A program made the position numbers and the translations under genes. The notes beneath the pieces are model-generated. The model worked only from the letters and a program-made list of their open reading frames with translations, ran no database searches and was not told the DNA's origin. 64,000 nt of DNA from assembly GCA_003255065.1 (NCBI GenBank), contig QAOA01003067.1:62001-126000 (forward strand), in the 5' to 3' direction. Positions 33,290-44,090 of the stretch are shown here, in pieces (the first letter of the stretch is position 1; each line of letters opens with the position of its first letter). The stretch is from Cercis canadensis. Taxonomy: Eukaryota; Streptophyta; Magnoliopsida; Fabales; Fabaceae.

Positions 33290-33998
33290 TATATTTAGTT
33301 CTTTCACATGATCTATCACTTAAACATAATCAAACTGAGCACTTCAGTACTTATATATCCTTAATAAGGCCAGACATCGGTTTTACAGTAAATAAACTCT
33401 CAAAGTTTATGCACAAGCCCTCAATACTCCATCTCCAGTCACTAAAAAGAGTCATCGGGTATCTAAAGTCTACCATTAATTTCAGCCTACATCTTAGTCC
33501 TACATCAAAACTTCATCTCTTCGCCTATTCTAATGCGGATTGGGCAGGAAATCTCATTGATAAAACCTCTACATCTACCTATCTTGTTTTTATGGGAAGG
33601 AATGCAATCTCTTGGTCATCTAAGAATCAAAGAAGTGTTGCAAGGTCATCAATAGAAGCTGAGTACCGATCTGTTGCCTCAACTACTACTAAACTCACAT
33701 GGCTTCAAAATTTACTCAAGGAGCTTGGTATTTCACTCTCTTCCTATCCTACAATTTACTATGACAACATTGGTGTTACATACTTATATGCCAACCTAGT
33801 ATTCCATTCCAAAATGAAACACCTCACTGGATTATCATTTTGTGCGTCAGAGAGTTGTATCAAAGAAGCTTCAAATCTGCCATGTCTCTACAACTGACAG
33901 CTTACTGACATCCTCACCAAACCATTAGCCACACCCACATTTTGTAAACTCAGATCCAAGATTGGTATCTCTAATGGAACCACTATTTTGCGGGGGCG
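33290..33998 (+). pseudogene. Ty1/copia RT end and RNase H, 5'-truncated
   Basis: The frame gives SLIRPDIGFTVNKLSKFM (the end of copia RT), then the RNase H domain: AYSNADWAGN carrying the first Asp (Cys replaced by Asn nearby), SWSSKNQRSVARSSIEAEYRS carrying Glu, and YYDNIGVTYL carrying Asp. After a stop at 33895 the usual tail DILTKPLATPTFCKLR follows, and a purine tract GCGGGGGCG (33990-33998) abuts the LTR. Copia wording such as K-x-Q-x-S-V-A-x-S-S-x-EAEY is diagnostic. Gag, protease, integrase and most of RT are absent. Confidence 0.88.
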
Positions 33999-34203
33999 TG
34001 ATAGAGTTTCCAATTCACACAACACTGTAACCAAATCCTCAGCTAAAGGATAACACATTGTTTTGTATTTTAGTTACAGTAAATTAGGCTAAGGTTAATA
34101 GTTTGTTAGGGTTACACTATGTATAGATACAAATATATATACATGTACTACTCAATCATTATCAATACAATTAATCATTTATCCTCAAGATTAATCTTCT
34201 ACA
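33999..34203 (+). repeat. Short copia 3' LTR
   Basis: 205 bp, TGATAGAG...TTCTACA, immediately after the polypurine tract. It is followed by TATGG, which also occurs at 33229-33233 just before the truncated body. No 5' LTR is present. The LTR is very short, as in some small copia families. Confidence 0.75.
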
Positions 34204-35768
34204 TATGGTAATCCTATTACAGGTTTCTAGGGGATGTCATAGTTGAACAGGTTAGTTTTTTTTCCTACTCAGAAAACTCAAGTACCATAATCCTTGAGCT
34301 ATGTACAAATTCAAGCTGATACGAAAGCCTTTTAGAGGTACAAACATAAAGTTTTCTGATTTTTATGTTAGATTGTAAACACGACTTTCAGTGATATAAT
34401 TTTTTATTGAAGGAAAAGTTTGACAGAAAATGAGGTTTGCTGGCAACTTTGCCATCAAATTTCTATCTCTGGTTGGAATATGTTTATCAATATTGATACT
34501 TCATTTGTAACATTCCTATCAAAGACAGCATATGGATTCCTTAGAAAGTTAATGGAGCGGTTTACTATTCTTGAATGTAAGAACTATATATATATATGGT
34601 TTAATTTATAAATATATGCATGTCTTCTAAAATATAGAAGTTTCCTATTGGAATATACCATATCGGTCCAAGAATCGAAGAAATTTGCCAGTAGAAGAAA
34701 ATACATAATCAGGTATTCCTTCATAATTGTGTAATCCTTTGGCTTATGTATATGCGTTTGTTCTACAGTGTAGATTCTAGAAGGTATATTGCACCTTTCT
34801 TTTGTTTGTAGAATGATTTTGGTACCTTTCCTCCTCTACTTGCTTGGAATAGAAACTTATTATTTGAATTTCCTTGTGGTACTTTTTTATAATCATTTGT
34901 ACTTTTTTTTCTTGGTAAATGTTGAAATGTGATATTTGTTCTCTTGATTTGTTTACTTTTTTTTTTTTTTAAAGGTGCAGTGCATAAGTGGAGGTGGCAT
35001 AACAAAATGAACGATTCAACAAGGAAACATTTAGCTAAGCATATTTTCCTGAAACTTGCAGAATAGATCACTAAATGACGTGGTAAATTCCCAACAGATA
35101 AATAATAACTAAACCAATTACTAGGACAAGCTAATATTTATATTTAGAGATCTAAACTATTACCATGTTGAGAGAAGCTTTAGGAAACATTTTTGCATCT
35201 ATTCAATATTGTACAGAAATCATGGATTTTAATTTATGTGTTACATTTTTTTTCTTTTCTACCTCGGAGAAAGGGTAACTTTATTTTTTATTTGACTCTA
35301 AGAGCTAAAGATTCTCACCTAAGTTTTTGTAAGAATCCCAATTATATGAAGAACCTAGAAATTATTGGTTCTCAATATAGATGAACTTCTGTGCAGCTCT
35401 GATTGTCTTGACTTATGCAGCATGTATACTCATGTCTATCAGTACATTGTTCCCACAAACCAAGTTCTGTTGCAAGGAAGCAAACAAGTTTGTTGGTTTC
35501 TTTGTAGATAACAATATAACAAAGCTAAGACATCAGTAGATAGTGAAGCCACAGGACAAAAACTTCTCACCCTTCTTATAGCATCTTTTGGTTCCTTGGG
35601 AAATCCTTTGACAGAATTGGAATAAATCAAACGAAAGATCTTCAATTAAAAAAAATTAGTGAAAAAATAGTAACACCTAAAGAAACAAATCCCATCATGT
35701 TGAGTCCACTCCAACTCTCACTTACTCTTACTAGTTACCTCCTCAACCCAATTATTTCAAAGGAAAAT
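34204..35768. other. Unassigned AT-rich DNA
   Basis: Nothing recognised. Open frames at 34420-34611 (plus) and 34763-35071 (minus) lack any family pattern. Poly-T runs occur at 34900-34970. Confidence 0.4.
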
Positions 35769-36013
35769 ATGCTACACCCCCCAAAATGTGACATAAGTCA
35801 CATCTCATGATTTTTTTACATTACTTTGGTTTTAAACTGTATCATACCAGTTGATATAATTTAAATCTTACTAAATCAAATTTTGAGTTATATTGAAAAA
35901 AATTAAGTAATCTAGTAAAATTTAAATTATATCAACTATGTCAATATAATACAATTTAAAACAAAAATAGTGCAGAAAAAAATATGAGATATGTCACATC
36001 TAGGGTGTAGCAT
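35769..36013. mobile_element. 245-bp foldback element (MITE-like)
   Basis: Ends ATGCTACACCC (35769-35779) and GGGTGTAGCAT (36003-36013) are perfect inverted repeats. The inversion extends through nearly the whole element (for example GTTGATATAATTTAAAT at 35851 against its complement near 35930). I could not fix a convincing target duplication, so the superfamily is open. Confidence 0.72.
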
Positions 36014-36059
36014 GGAATTGCCCTATATAAAAAATCAATACAGATATGACTTTCTCTTC

Positions 36060-36351
36060 ATCTCAAACAGAGTTGCTCTAGCAATAGAGACCATTTGGAA
36101 AACCTGGTGATAGGATGTACCAAAATACTTATAGTTGCATCTCCCTTGATGCTGAAACTTTTGCTTTGAATCGGGCAATGGAGCTTGCAAACTCTCTAAA
36201 ACTAGAGACTTCCTCTTTTGAATCAGACAACTTAGACCTTATTAGAGCTTGCAAGAATGAAGCTACTTTATGGGAAATAGAACCATTGTTATGGATATTC
36301 TTTTGCCTTTTGGGAATCAGATGCCCAGGACTAGCAATGTGGTGGTTCATG
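36060..36351 (+). pseudogene. RNase H-like remnant of non-LTR type
   Basis: The frame has AIETIWKTW, then (after a stop) DAETFALNRAMELANSL and SFESDNLDLIRAC, the pattern of the plant RNase H-like domain at the C-terminus of many LINE-type sequences: Glu in the AE-x-x-A-L block and Asp in the F-E-x-D block. After a frameshift, RTSNVVVHV recalls the R-x-x-N-x-V-A-H end. It stops at 36351, where the Tat element's LTR begins. Fragmentary and without a start of its own. Confidence 0.6.
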
Positions 36352-36673
36352 TGATAGTAGATTTATATTTGTAGATATCCCTTCTCCCAGGGCCCATAAT
36401 GATCTTGGCCCATTAAGGCCCAAATGCCTAAATTACCATTATAACCCCAAGTGCCGTGTCTCCTATAAATAGCTCCCTCCAACAAGTGTAAGGACTTTTG
36501 ACTCTCTTCAATTATCATCTCCTTTTTAGCTCTCCCGAATCTAACTTGACCTTCGAAGTCCGGGCATCCCAACCCGGCCCCTTAGCTCATTTCTGCTAAC
36601 TGTGTGGCTCAAGTCTCTAGCCCATACCTGATCTCGAGTGCTCTACCCGACCTCCAGCACAACACAGGCATCA
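36352..36673 (+). repeat. Element F 5' LTR
   Basis: 322 bp, TGATAGTAG...GGCATCA. TATAAATA at 36464-36471 is a good TATA box, followed by a CTCCAACAAGTG leader. The end GCATCA plus the PBS-like sequence after the nested Athila define the boundary. The 3' partner is not in the window, so the edges rest on these signals only. Confidence 0.65.
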
Positions 36674-36678
36674 ATCGT

Positions 36679-37973
36679 TGATGAGTGGATATTATATCCA
36701 TGAATTATATATTTCTTGGTATTTATTTGATCTTTGAGTAATTTAGTAGTTTTTATTTATTAATCTTGGGTTTATGTTGTACGTAATGATGATTTAGCAA
36801 AGAGGTGCAAGTTTAGTGCAAGCTTGGTGAACGCCTAGGCATCTAATTGCTTGGCCTAGGTGCCCAATTGGTAGATGTTTGGAGAGGAAAGCTTCATGGA
36901 CCAGAGAATAGATGGCCTAGGCCACCAAATTCATGGCCTAGGCGCTGGTTTGCTGAAGAGTGAATCTTGGACCAGCAAGGCCATGGCCTAGGCGCCCAAG
37001 GAGATGGCCTAGGCACCCCGGAGTGGTACCTACAAGTTTTGTCTATTTTCTCCTATTTCTTGTAGGATTTGAGTCCTAATCTTGGCCCTATGGTAATTAG
37101 TTTTTTTTTTAGGAACTACAAATAGGTAGACTTAGGTCTAATTAAGGGGTAGACACTTTTTGAAAACAAGGATTGAAGAGATCAATGGCAAGAAGGCAGA
37201 GACGACGATGAATCTGACTTCCCCACCAATTTTCTTCTTCTTCTTTCTTTCTCTTTTGCTTAGATTTATTATCATAATGTTTTCTGCTATAATCATGAAC
37301 TAATTTCCTTCTAGGGCTACAATGTAGCCTAATTATGAACGGTTGTAGTTTCTTAAAGAATTAATCTATGATTTTATCTTTTCTATTTGAGTATTTATCT
37401 CTGTTCTTCATGCTTATAATTGCATGATCACCAATTAGTTGATAGGTTAATCACAATGAGACCGGAAGGAGATTTGTGTGTTTAGTTCTTTAGGATAAAT
37501 ACCATAGGTTGCATGTAGGATAAGGATATACCTTCATGGCTTGTGTAGTCAATTAAAGAGATCCATAGAATTAAATAAATTTTCTGGTTATTCGTAATTC
37601 ACATGGGATATGGTGGGTTTATAACTTGAAAATATTTTCATTAGATCTTAGGTGAGGCTAATGAATAATTTAGGGAGTCTTAGCTAGCAATTAGGAAGAT
37701 AAATCTAGATTAAGGAATAAAAATCGGGATTAATTATGGCGAAACTAGAAACCTCATACTTTCTCTCTATATTAATTCTTAATTTTTATCTATTTTTGCT
37801 TAATTTCATATTATTTAATTTATTCTTTCAACTTCTCTTTAATCACTTGATCAGATAAAATTGGGATTAACCTAATTTTGGTAATTAATAGCTTTAATCC
37901 TCATGGGAACAATAACTCACTTTTATTATATTACTTGTAAGATGATAGCATGCACTTGCGCTCTATTTTATCA
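36679..37973 (+). repeat. Element E 5' LTR with mutated TATA and CCTAGG cluster
   Basis: 1295 bp. GCCTAGGC-type palindromes recur at about 36833, 36857, 36908, 36932, 36984 and 37008. At the position where the 3' LTR has TATAAATA (55577-55584) this copy has TACAAATA (37117-37124). Downstream come poly-pyrimidine and AT-rich DNA, ending TTTTATCA. Confidence 0.88.
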
Positions 37974-37984
37974 CAAGAAGTTTT

Positions 37985-38002
37985 TGGCGCCGTTGTCAGG
38001 GA
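37985..38002 (+). other. Element E primer-binding site
   Basis: TGGCGCCGTTGTCAGGGA, eleven bases after the LTR end. It is one or two bases different from the Athila-type site, supporting the lineage call and orientation. Confidence 0.85.
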
Positions 38003-38119
38003 TTAATTGTTTATTAATATCGATACTCAGTAATTCCTATTTTAATCTGATCGTTTATTTTCATTGTTAGTTATTTTAATATTTCTTTTAGCCTACATTT
38101 TCAGAAAATTTTCTTTTGG

Positions 38120-39631
38120 TGTATGAGAAAAGCTGGAAGCAACTCTTTACTCCCATTTGACTTTGAGATAGAGAAAACTTGTATAAAGAACATAAAGGAG
38201 AATAGAGAATCAACCAAATTTTTGATTGACACAATGGCAGAAGGAAATCCTTTGAAGGCACTACATACGTGACTATGCTATTTCTCTAGTCACAAATACC
38301 ACCTCTGGTATAAGGTGACCTGTAATTCAAGCCAACACCTTTAAGATAAAGCCTATTGTCATCCACATGGTACAAGCTAGTGAATTTAATGGGTTTGCCA
38401 ATGAAGATCCTCATGCTCAGATTGCTAGCTTCTTGGAGTTATGTGATACATTCAAGCATAATGGTGGTTCTGATGATGATGTTCGACTTCGTCTTTTTCC
38501 ATTCTCACTGAGAGATAAAGCCAAGTCTTTGCTGCAATCTTTGCCAGTGGGAATCATCACTACTAGGGATATCTTGACATAAAAATTCTTAGCCAAATTC
38601 TTTCCACCTGCTAAGACTACCAAGATGAGAAATGATATCACTACTTTCAGTCAACAAGATATGGAGTCACTTCAGGAGGCTTGGCAAAGGTATAAAGAAT
38701 TACTTCGCAGATGCCCCCACCATGGACTTCCTGATTGGTTGCAACTATAGACCTTCTACAATGGGTTAATAAGTTCAACCAAGACACTAGTTGATGTAGC
38801 TGCAGGTGGGTCTTTAATGAGAAAGACATATGAAGATGCTAATGACTTGTTAGAGGAGATGGCTGCTAATGCCTATCAATGACCTACTGAGAGGTCTACA
38901 CCATGCAACGTACTTAGGGTTCATGAGGTTGATATTCTTACATCTCTTATGCTAAGATGGATTTCATCTCTAAGCAGTTGACCTCTATGAATGTCAATGT
39001 CATCCATTCTCCTTTTGAAATTTGTAATCACTGCAATGAACCTCATGCTAGCACAAATTGCCAAGTTGGGAACCCATTATCTCCATATGAGACAGAGGAA
39101 TCACACTTTATAGGAAACCCAAGCAGGCAGAACAATCCTTATTCCAATATGTACAATCCGGAGTGGAGAAATCACCCAAATTTTTCATGGAAAAATAATT
39201 AGAATTCTACTCAGCCACCAGTGCCCGCTCAATCACTACCACTTAATATTTCTTTGAAAGATGCTCTTACCTAGTTAACAATGAACACTAATCAGTTTAT
39301 GGCAAGAACATATGCCTTCATTCGTAACCTAGAAGTACAAGTGGGTCAACTCTCTAGGATACTTAATACTAGACAAGATGGGTCTTTGCCTAGTGATACA
39401 GAGGTGAATCCTAAAGAGCATGTCATGGCCATCACTCTTCGAAGTGGTAAGACCTTGGATGAGCCATTTAAAGTTATAGAAGAAGTGCCTATTAAGAAGC
39501 TAGTTGAACCTGAGAACAAGGAAGATCTTCAGACTCCAATGGAACCACCTGTAAAAGTTGTGGAAGAGCCCTCCACCTTATGTTCCACCTCTTCCATTTC
39601 CTCAGTGGTTCCAAAAGCCACAACTAGATAA
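38120..39631 (+). pseudogene. Element E gag
   Basis: The structural protein of the particle. The frame opens near 38125 (MRKAGSNSLLPFDFE). The gag domain follows with IHMVQASEFNGFANEDPHAQ, RLFPFSLRDKAKSLLQSLP, FLAKFFPPAKT and RYKELLRRCPHHGLPDW. A zinc-knuckle relic CNHCNEPHASTNC (38,99x-39,06x region) has Cys-Cys-His-Cys with one residue short spacing. YNPEWRNHPNFSW, IRNLEVQVGQL and MAITLRSGKTL follow. At least six stops (for example at 38580, 38747 and 39200) break it. It is collinear with gag of element A (16307-15214 plus 10794-10046), so both are Athila-type. Confidence 0.85.
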
Positions 39632-40158
39632 GCAATTTTCTAAATGTCTTGATGTTTTTAAGAAATTGCATATTAACATTCCTTTTGCAGTTGCTTTAGA
39701 ACAAATACCTAGCTATGTTAAATTTATGAATGAGATTCTCTCCAATAAAAGAAAGCGAGAGGATTATGAGATTGTGGCACTTATTGAGGAGTGCAATGCA
39801 ATCTTAGAAAAGAAACTGCCACCAAAATTAACAAATCCAAGAAATTTAATATTATTTGTTCTATTGGCAATGTATCTTTTGGTAAGGCACTTTGTGATCT
39901 GGGTGCTAGTATTAACCTTATGCCTCATTTTGTTTTTAGGATTGGGTATAGGAGAAGTTAAGCTAACCTCCATCTCCTTGAAATTGGTAGATAGATCAAT
40001 CAAGTATCCAAGGGGAATTATTGAGGATGTGTTGGTGAAAGTGGACAAGTTTATCTTCCCATATGACTTCATTGTACTAGATATGGAGGATGACCAAGAA
40101 ATCCCTATCATTCTTGGTCGTCCATTTTTAGCAACTGGGAAAGCTCTGATTGATGTGC
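39632..40158 (+). pseudogene. Element E aspartic protease, 5' part
   Basis: Begins with the linker ending FPQWFQKPQLDKQF and LEQIPSYVKFMNEIL. The active-site loop DLGASINLMP is read in the +1 frame near 39895-39925, so a frameshift precedes it and another follows. The flap region is back in the first frame: IKYPRGIIEDVLVKV and IPIILGRPFLATGKALIDV. It stops at 40158, where the solo LTR inserted, and the next codons are found at 48427. Function would be polyprotein cleavage; this copy is inactive. Confidence 0.82.
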
Positions 40159-40912
40159 TGATAAACAAAATTTTTATACATTAGTTAACCCTCATTTTTA
40201 GTCTCTTAAACCTCTTATGTGCTTAATTGATTGGGCTTGGCCACATTTTATAAGTTTGGGTTCCAATTGGACTTAATTGTATTTTTCAGCATTAGTGGAA
40301 ATTTTACACTACTTCTGTATTTCGGGTATAACTTGAGTTCTGGATATTTAATAATCATTAATCTTACCTTGTAGAAAAGATAAGGGAAATCTCTACAACT
40401 GTGATTCAGAGCTCCAAGGCGGATTCAGGTTTCCAGTGGGCCATATTAAACCTGGAAGTCAGAACATAGATGTTGTTACTGGATCCTGGACTGTATAAAG
40501 AGATTGGGCCATAAATTGGACTGTGGGTGTCTCATGGACCTAAAACCAGTGCCATAGGGCAGATGAGACATAAATATTAAACTCCGTATTCAAACTCTGG
40601 CGTTTTGATGGTGTTAGCATCCCTTGAAGTCGGCTGATGAGTCCAGAGAGCTGTTAAGAGTAAATTGGGCTTAACTCTCTCATCCTAAGCCCGATTAAGG
40701 CAAATTTGGTGTCCAATTAAAGCTAAGAGAAAGAGGATTAATTCTAACCTAGGGGAAGTCTTGGAATTTAGATATTTATATGGTTACAAGGACAAAGAGC
40801 AGGAGTACGTAGTTTTTCATTCCCAATTGAGCTTTTTTGCATATTTTTTTCCTCTCCTCTTTCTGGAGGTTTTCTTTTTCTTTTCCTTTTGTGTAATGAA
40901 TTTGATGTATTC

Positions 40913-41577
40913 TCATTACCTAGAAGGATCAGAATGGAGTGCCTAGATACCAAACAATGGGATGACCTTGGTTATCGCAATAGGGTGAACCCTTAACAAG
41001 GAAGGATCATTGGTAAGTTCAAGTTCAAGTTCTTTGTCCAAGAACAACAGGGAAGCTCTCAATCCAGAGAAACTCAATAATTCAGAAACTGAATAATATT
41101 AATCTCAAAACTGTTTTGCAAAGGCATACACAAATTTTTTATATAGGCAATTCGGCTAGGAGGCTACAAGCTATGATGGATCCTCTAAGAATGTTAATAA
41201 AACCTTAATGCCCATTTTGGCCCATAGACATAAAGGCCCAAAATATTAAAAATGAATTTAAAACTAATTAAAAGTTTTGGCCCATAAACATAAAGGCCTA
41301 AAAATAAAACTAATTAAATTAAACATAATTTTTTGCCTGCTCTAAACTTGGGCTCCAAGCTGACCCGTGTGCACCTTTTACAAGAGACAAATAAGTGATC
41401 CATCTCAACTCTGAACTTGGCCCAACTACTCTTTCCTTGGTCTGCACCTCTTGGACTAGGCCCAACAACGCCTCTCTCACTCGCTTAGCTCTGCTTCTAG
41501 TCATCGGGCATCCAACTCCAAGCAAGGGATCATGAACACTCCTAGGGTTAGGGCGTGTAGCAAGCTGATTCGCATCA
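40913..41577 (-). repeat. Element C 3' LTR with pol C-terminal coding
   Basis: 665 bp. From the internal boundary down to 41319 the pol frame continues: ANQLATRPNPRSVHDPLL, then MTRSRAKRVREALL and a TAA. So about the last 86 residues of pol are LTR-encoded. The minus-strand purine tract AGGAGGGAGGGAA follows at 41578-41590. Confidence 0.9.
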
Positions 41578-42860
41578 TTCCCTCCCTCCTCGGAAGGATT
41601 CATCCTCGAATCTAAATCGTCACCTACATCAAACAAGGTTAAGTCAGCAACATTAAAAGTAGCACTAACATCGCTATACTCACCAGGAAGATTAATTTTG
41701 TAGGCATTGTCATTAATCCGCTCAAGGACCTCAAACAACCCATCTGCTCGAGGGTGCAACTTTGATTTCCGTTGGGTAGGAAACTGTCCATTCCTAAGGT
41801 GTACCCAAACCCAATCACCTGATTTGAATATAACCCTAGTTCGGCTCTTGTTGGCTTGCCTAGCATACTGTTCATTCTTCTTCTCAATATTAGCTCGAAC
41901 CTTGGAATGCAAGTCTCTAACAAAATCTGCCTTGTGCTTACCATCAAGATTAGAAAACTCATTAGTAGGCAAAGGTAAAATATCCAAGGGAGTTAAAGGA
42001 TTAAATCCATAAACAATCTCAAAAGGGGAATAAGAAGTAGTAGAGTGTACAGTGCGATTATAAGCAAACTCAACATGCGGCAAAGATTGTTCCCAACGCT
42101 TAAGATTCTTTTGCATAATAGCACGCAATATAGTAGCAAGTGTTCTATTAACAACCTCAGTTTGCCCATCCATCTGAGGATGTGAAACCGTAGAAAACAG
42201 AAGCTTAGTCCCTAATCGACCCCATAGGGTTCACCAAAAGTGACTTAGGAACTTCACATCTCTATCACTCACTATTGTTCTAGGTAAACCATGCAAGTGC
42301 ACTATTTCTTTAAAGAACAAGTCAGCAATGTGTGTTGCATCATTAGTTTTAGCACAAGAAATAAAGTGAGCCATCTTGCTAAACCTATCAACAACCACAA
42401 AGATACTATCTTTCCCACTTGGTGACTTTGGCAGCCCTAGTACAAAATCCATAGAAATATCAATCCAAGGCTGACTAGGTATAGACAATGGTGTATAAAG
42501 TCCATGTGGCATAACTTTGGACTTGGCCTGTTTACAAGTAATACACTTTTCACAAATAGAAAGCACATCATGTTTCATGTGAGGCCAATAAAAATGTTCA
42601 TGCAAAATATCCAAAGTCTTTTTAACACCAAAGTGCCCTATTAGGCCACCACCATGCATTTCTCTAACAAGCAAATCACGTATAAAACATGCAGGCACAC
42701 ATAATTTATCTTTCTTAAACAAGTACCCATCATGCCTATAATAATCACCACTAGCATACTTAGCACAAGCAATCCATAGTTGACCGAAATCAGAATCAGA
42801 TTCATACAAGTCTTTGATAAGCTCAAAACCTAATAGCTTAGCATGCAAAGAAGTAATTAA
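41319..42860 (-). pseudogene. Element C integrase with LTR-encoded tail
   Basis: Inserts cDNA. From about 42860 on the minus strand: [14 protein letters not shown], then the HHCC finger (H in [11 protein letters not shown], Cys pair in CEKCITCKQ). Catalytic Asp is in [10 protein letters not shown], Asp in IVSDRDVKF and Glu in GQTEVVNRTL: a complete D,D,E triad. The C-terminal domain has GDWVWVHLRNGQFP, INDNAYKINLPGEY and FNVADLTLF, then a TRSRAKR-containing tail encoded in the LTR. One TGA at 42231-42233 (Arg or similar codon lost) separates core from C-terminal half. Otherwise the frame is open, and length is normal for a gypsy integrase. Confidence 0.9.
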
Positions 42861-43220
42861 AGTATACCTTCTAGACAAGGCATTAGCAACGACATTCTCC
42901 TTCCTAGCTTTATATTTAATAACATAGGGAAACGTATCAATGAACTCTAACCATTTGGCATATCTCTTATTTAACTTACCTTGGGATTTCAGATACTTCA
43001 AGCTCTCATGATCCGAATGAATAATTAATTCTCGAGGCCATAGATAGTGCTGCCATGTTTGGAGAGTCCTCACTAGAGCGTAAAGCTCTTTGTCATAAGT
43101 GGAATAATTTAATGCTGCCCCATTAAGCTTTTCACTGAAATATGCAATAGGCTTGGAATCCTACATCAAAACAGCCCCTATTCCAATACTTGAAGCATCA
43201 CATTCAATCTCAAAAGCCCT
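42861..43220 (-). pseudogene. Element C RNase H
   Basis: Degrades the RNA strand of the hybrid. The minus frame shows [17 protein letters not shown] (Asp), a TAG stop at 43161-43163, then [22 protein letters not shown] (Glu), [13 protein letters not shown] (Asp) and [10 protein letters not shown] at the end. All the expected catalytic acidic positions are visible. The stop is a single change, from a Gln codon (CAG in related elements). It lies directly between RT and integrase. Confidence 0.9.
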
Positions 43221-44090
43221 GTTAAAGTTAAGCAAACATAAAAGAGGAGCACTAGTTAAAGTTTCCTTTAAAGTAGTAAATGCCCTCTCTTGTTCCTCGC
43301 CCCACTTAAAGCTCACATTTTTTTTAACTAGTTCATTTAGGGGTGCGGCTATAGTGCTGAAATTCTTTACAAACCGCCTATAAAAACTAGCTAAGCCATG
43401 GAAAGATCTTACCTCATTCGTATTCTTAGGTGTAGGCCAATCTCGGATTGCCTTAACCTTCTCCTCATCCATGCTAATACCCTTAGAACTTACAACAAAC
43501 CCAAGAAATATAAAAGAATCAGAACAAAATGCACACTTCTTGAAATTAGCATATAATTTATGTTCTCTCAAAGCAATAAAGACAACATGCAAGTGTGACA
43601 CATGATCATCTAGGGTTTTGCTATAAACTAGGATATCATCAAAATAAACCACCACAAATTTTCCAATAAAGGCACGCAAAACATGGTTCATTAGTCTCAT
43701 GAAAGTGCTAGGTGCATTAGTTAAACCGAAAGGCATTACTAACCACTCATACAAACCATATTTTGTTTTAAAGGCAGTTTTCCACTCATCTCCTTCTTTC
43801 ATGCGAATTTGGTAGTATCCATTCTCTAAATCTATCTTACTAGAACCATACAACTCATCAAGCATGTCATCTAATCTAGGGATAGGATGTCTATACTTAA
43901 CCATGATTTAGTTGATGGCTTGGCAATCCACACACATGTGCCATGTCCCATCTTTCTTTGGCACCAAGATAACTGGAACTGAACATGGGCTTAGACTTTC
44001 TTTCACGAATCCCTTTTGTACTAGCTCATCCACTTACCTTTGAATTTCCTTTGTCTCGTTAGGATTAGCTCGGTAGGCTAGTTTATTAGG
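43221..44090 (-). pseudogene. Element C reverse transcriptase
   Basis: Makes cDNA. Segments in order on the minus strand: [16 protein letters not shown], then a TAA at 43908-43910, [64 protein letters not shown], the catalytic [13 protein letters not shown] (YFDD intact), [10 protein letters not shown] and [17 protein letters not shown]. The domain order is that of a chromovirus-type gypsy RT. Apart from the one stop, the frame is open over 43904-43161. Confidence 0.92.

Noticed and set aside
34420..34611. Possible host exon
   Set aside because: No splice signals or motif could be tied to it and the translation matches no family I know.
36674..36678. ATCGT as a target duplication of element E
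   Set aside because: The five bases after the right LTR are TAATA, so no duplication can be claimed.
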